NCBI RefSeq assembly: GCF_918698115.1
Contig: NZ_CAKKLV010000027.1
Coordinates: 1 to 64,000 of the forward strand
DNA: 64,000 nucleotides
DNA from: Peribacillus sp. Bi96
Lineage (GTDB): Bacteria > Bacillota > Bacilli > Bacillales > DSM-1321
Reading direction: 5' to 3'
A model generated the notes under the pieces. That model ran no database searches and was not told the DNA's origin. It was given only the letters and a program-made list of their open reading frames with translations. Below, piece after piece: positions 63,848 to 64,000 of this stretch (within the stretch, counting starts at the first letter, position 1; the number at the start of each line of letters is the position of its first letter). Position numbers and translations under genes: made by a program.

Positions 63848-64000
63848 ATCTCATACCTCCTTTTTCCTAATTTTATCACATATGTCTCCTAAAGATTTCT
63901 TCTCGATTGCTTAATAGCTTTTCCTCTTTATTGTAAGCAAACTAGCCCGTTTGCTTACAATAAAATTCCTACATTATTAAAAATCCACATATAAACGGTT

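Overview
The window is chromosomal DNA from a spore-forming, low-GC Gram-positive of the Bacillaceae. Supporting signs are the Bacillus-type 16S rRNA leader, the yeaC-yeaD-yebA-guaA-pbuG gene order beside an rRNA operon (as in Bacillus subtilis near rrnE), a Yuk/Ess type VII secretion locus, a gamma-type spore protein, a GerA germinant-receptor relic and consistent AGGAGG ribosome binding sites. A Peribacillus-like species is my best guess; this is not proven by the sequence.

Region 1 (1-14 kb) is core genome. It holds the 5' end of a 16S rRNA gene, then glcT-ptsG with its antiterminator target, pbuG and guaA each behind its own guanine riboswitch, and the translationally coupled yeaC-yeaD-yebA operon. 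Next comes a cobalamin riboswitch driving an adenosyltransferase-like gene and a BtuF-like lipoprotein.

Region 2 (14-24 kb) is a complete type VII secretion operon (yukE/esxA, yukD/esaB, yukC/essB, yukB/essC, yueB/esaA, yueC/essA). A terminator inside it, after yukE, probably sets the substrate-to-machine ratio. No LXG toxin or immunity genes lie beside it.

Region 3 (24-40 kb) mixes a nucleoside hydrolase, a glycine betaine ABC importer whose permease is fused to its binding protein, a short hut locus (hutP-hutH-permease) with an attenuator, two truncated ABC-transporter genes fused back to back, a secreted beta-lactamase-like hydrolase, an ECF S-component and a patatin.

Region 4 (40-64 kb) is accessory. 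It has two catabolic cassettes: MFS plus M20 amidohydrolase with a regulator, and GntR-DUF2848-MFS-nitrilase with an operator on its promoter. It also has a VanW-like protein beside a secreted protein with a divergent L,D-transpeptidase-like motif, resistance-like genes (aminoglycoside-phosphotransferase fold, PAP2), and acetyltransferases. Many relics are present: serine resolvase, SprT metalloprotease, transketolase, permease, group IIC-like intron, GerA and tyrosine integrase. A family of about 85-bp intergenic repeats is confined to this region. Several genes below 60 codons have strong ribosome binding sites. The most striking is a 54-residue Cys/Asp/Arg/Phe repeat protein at 60637-60801.
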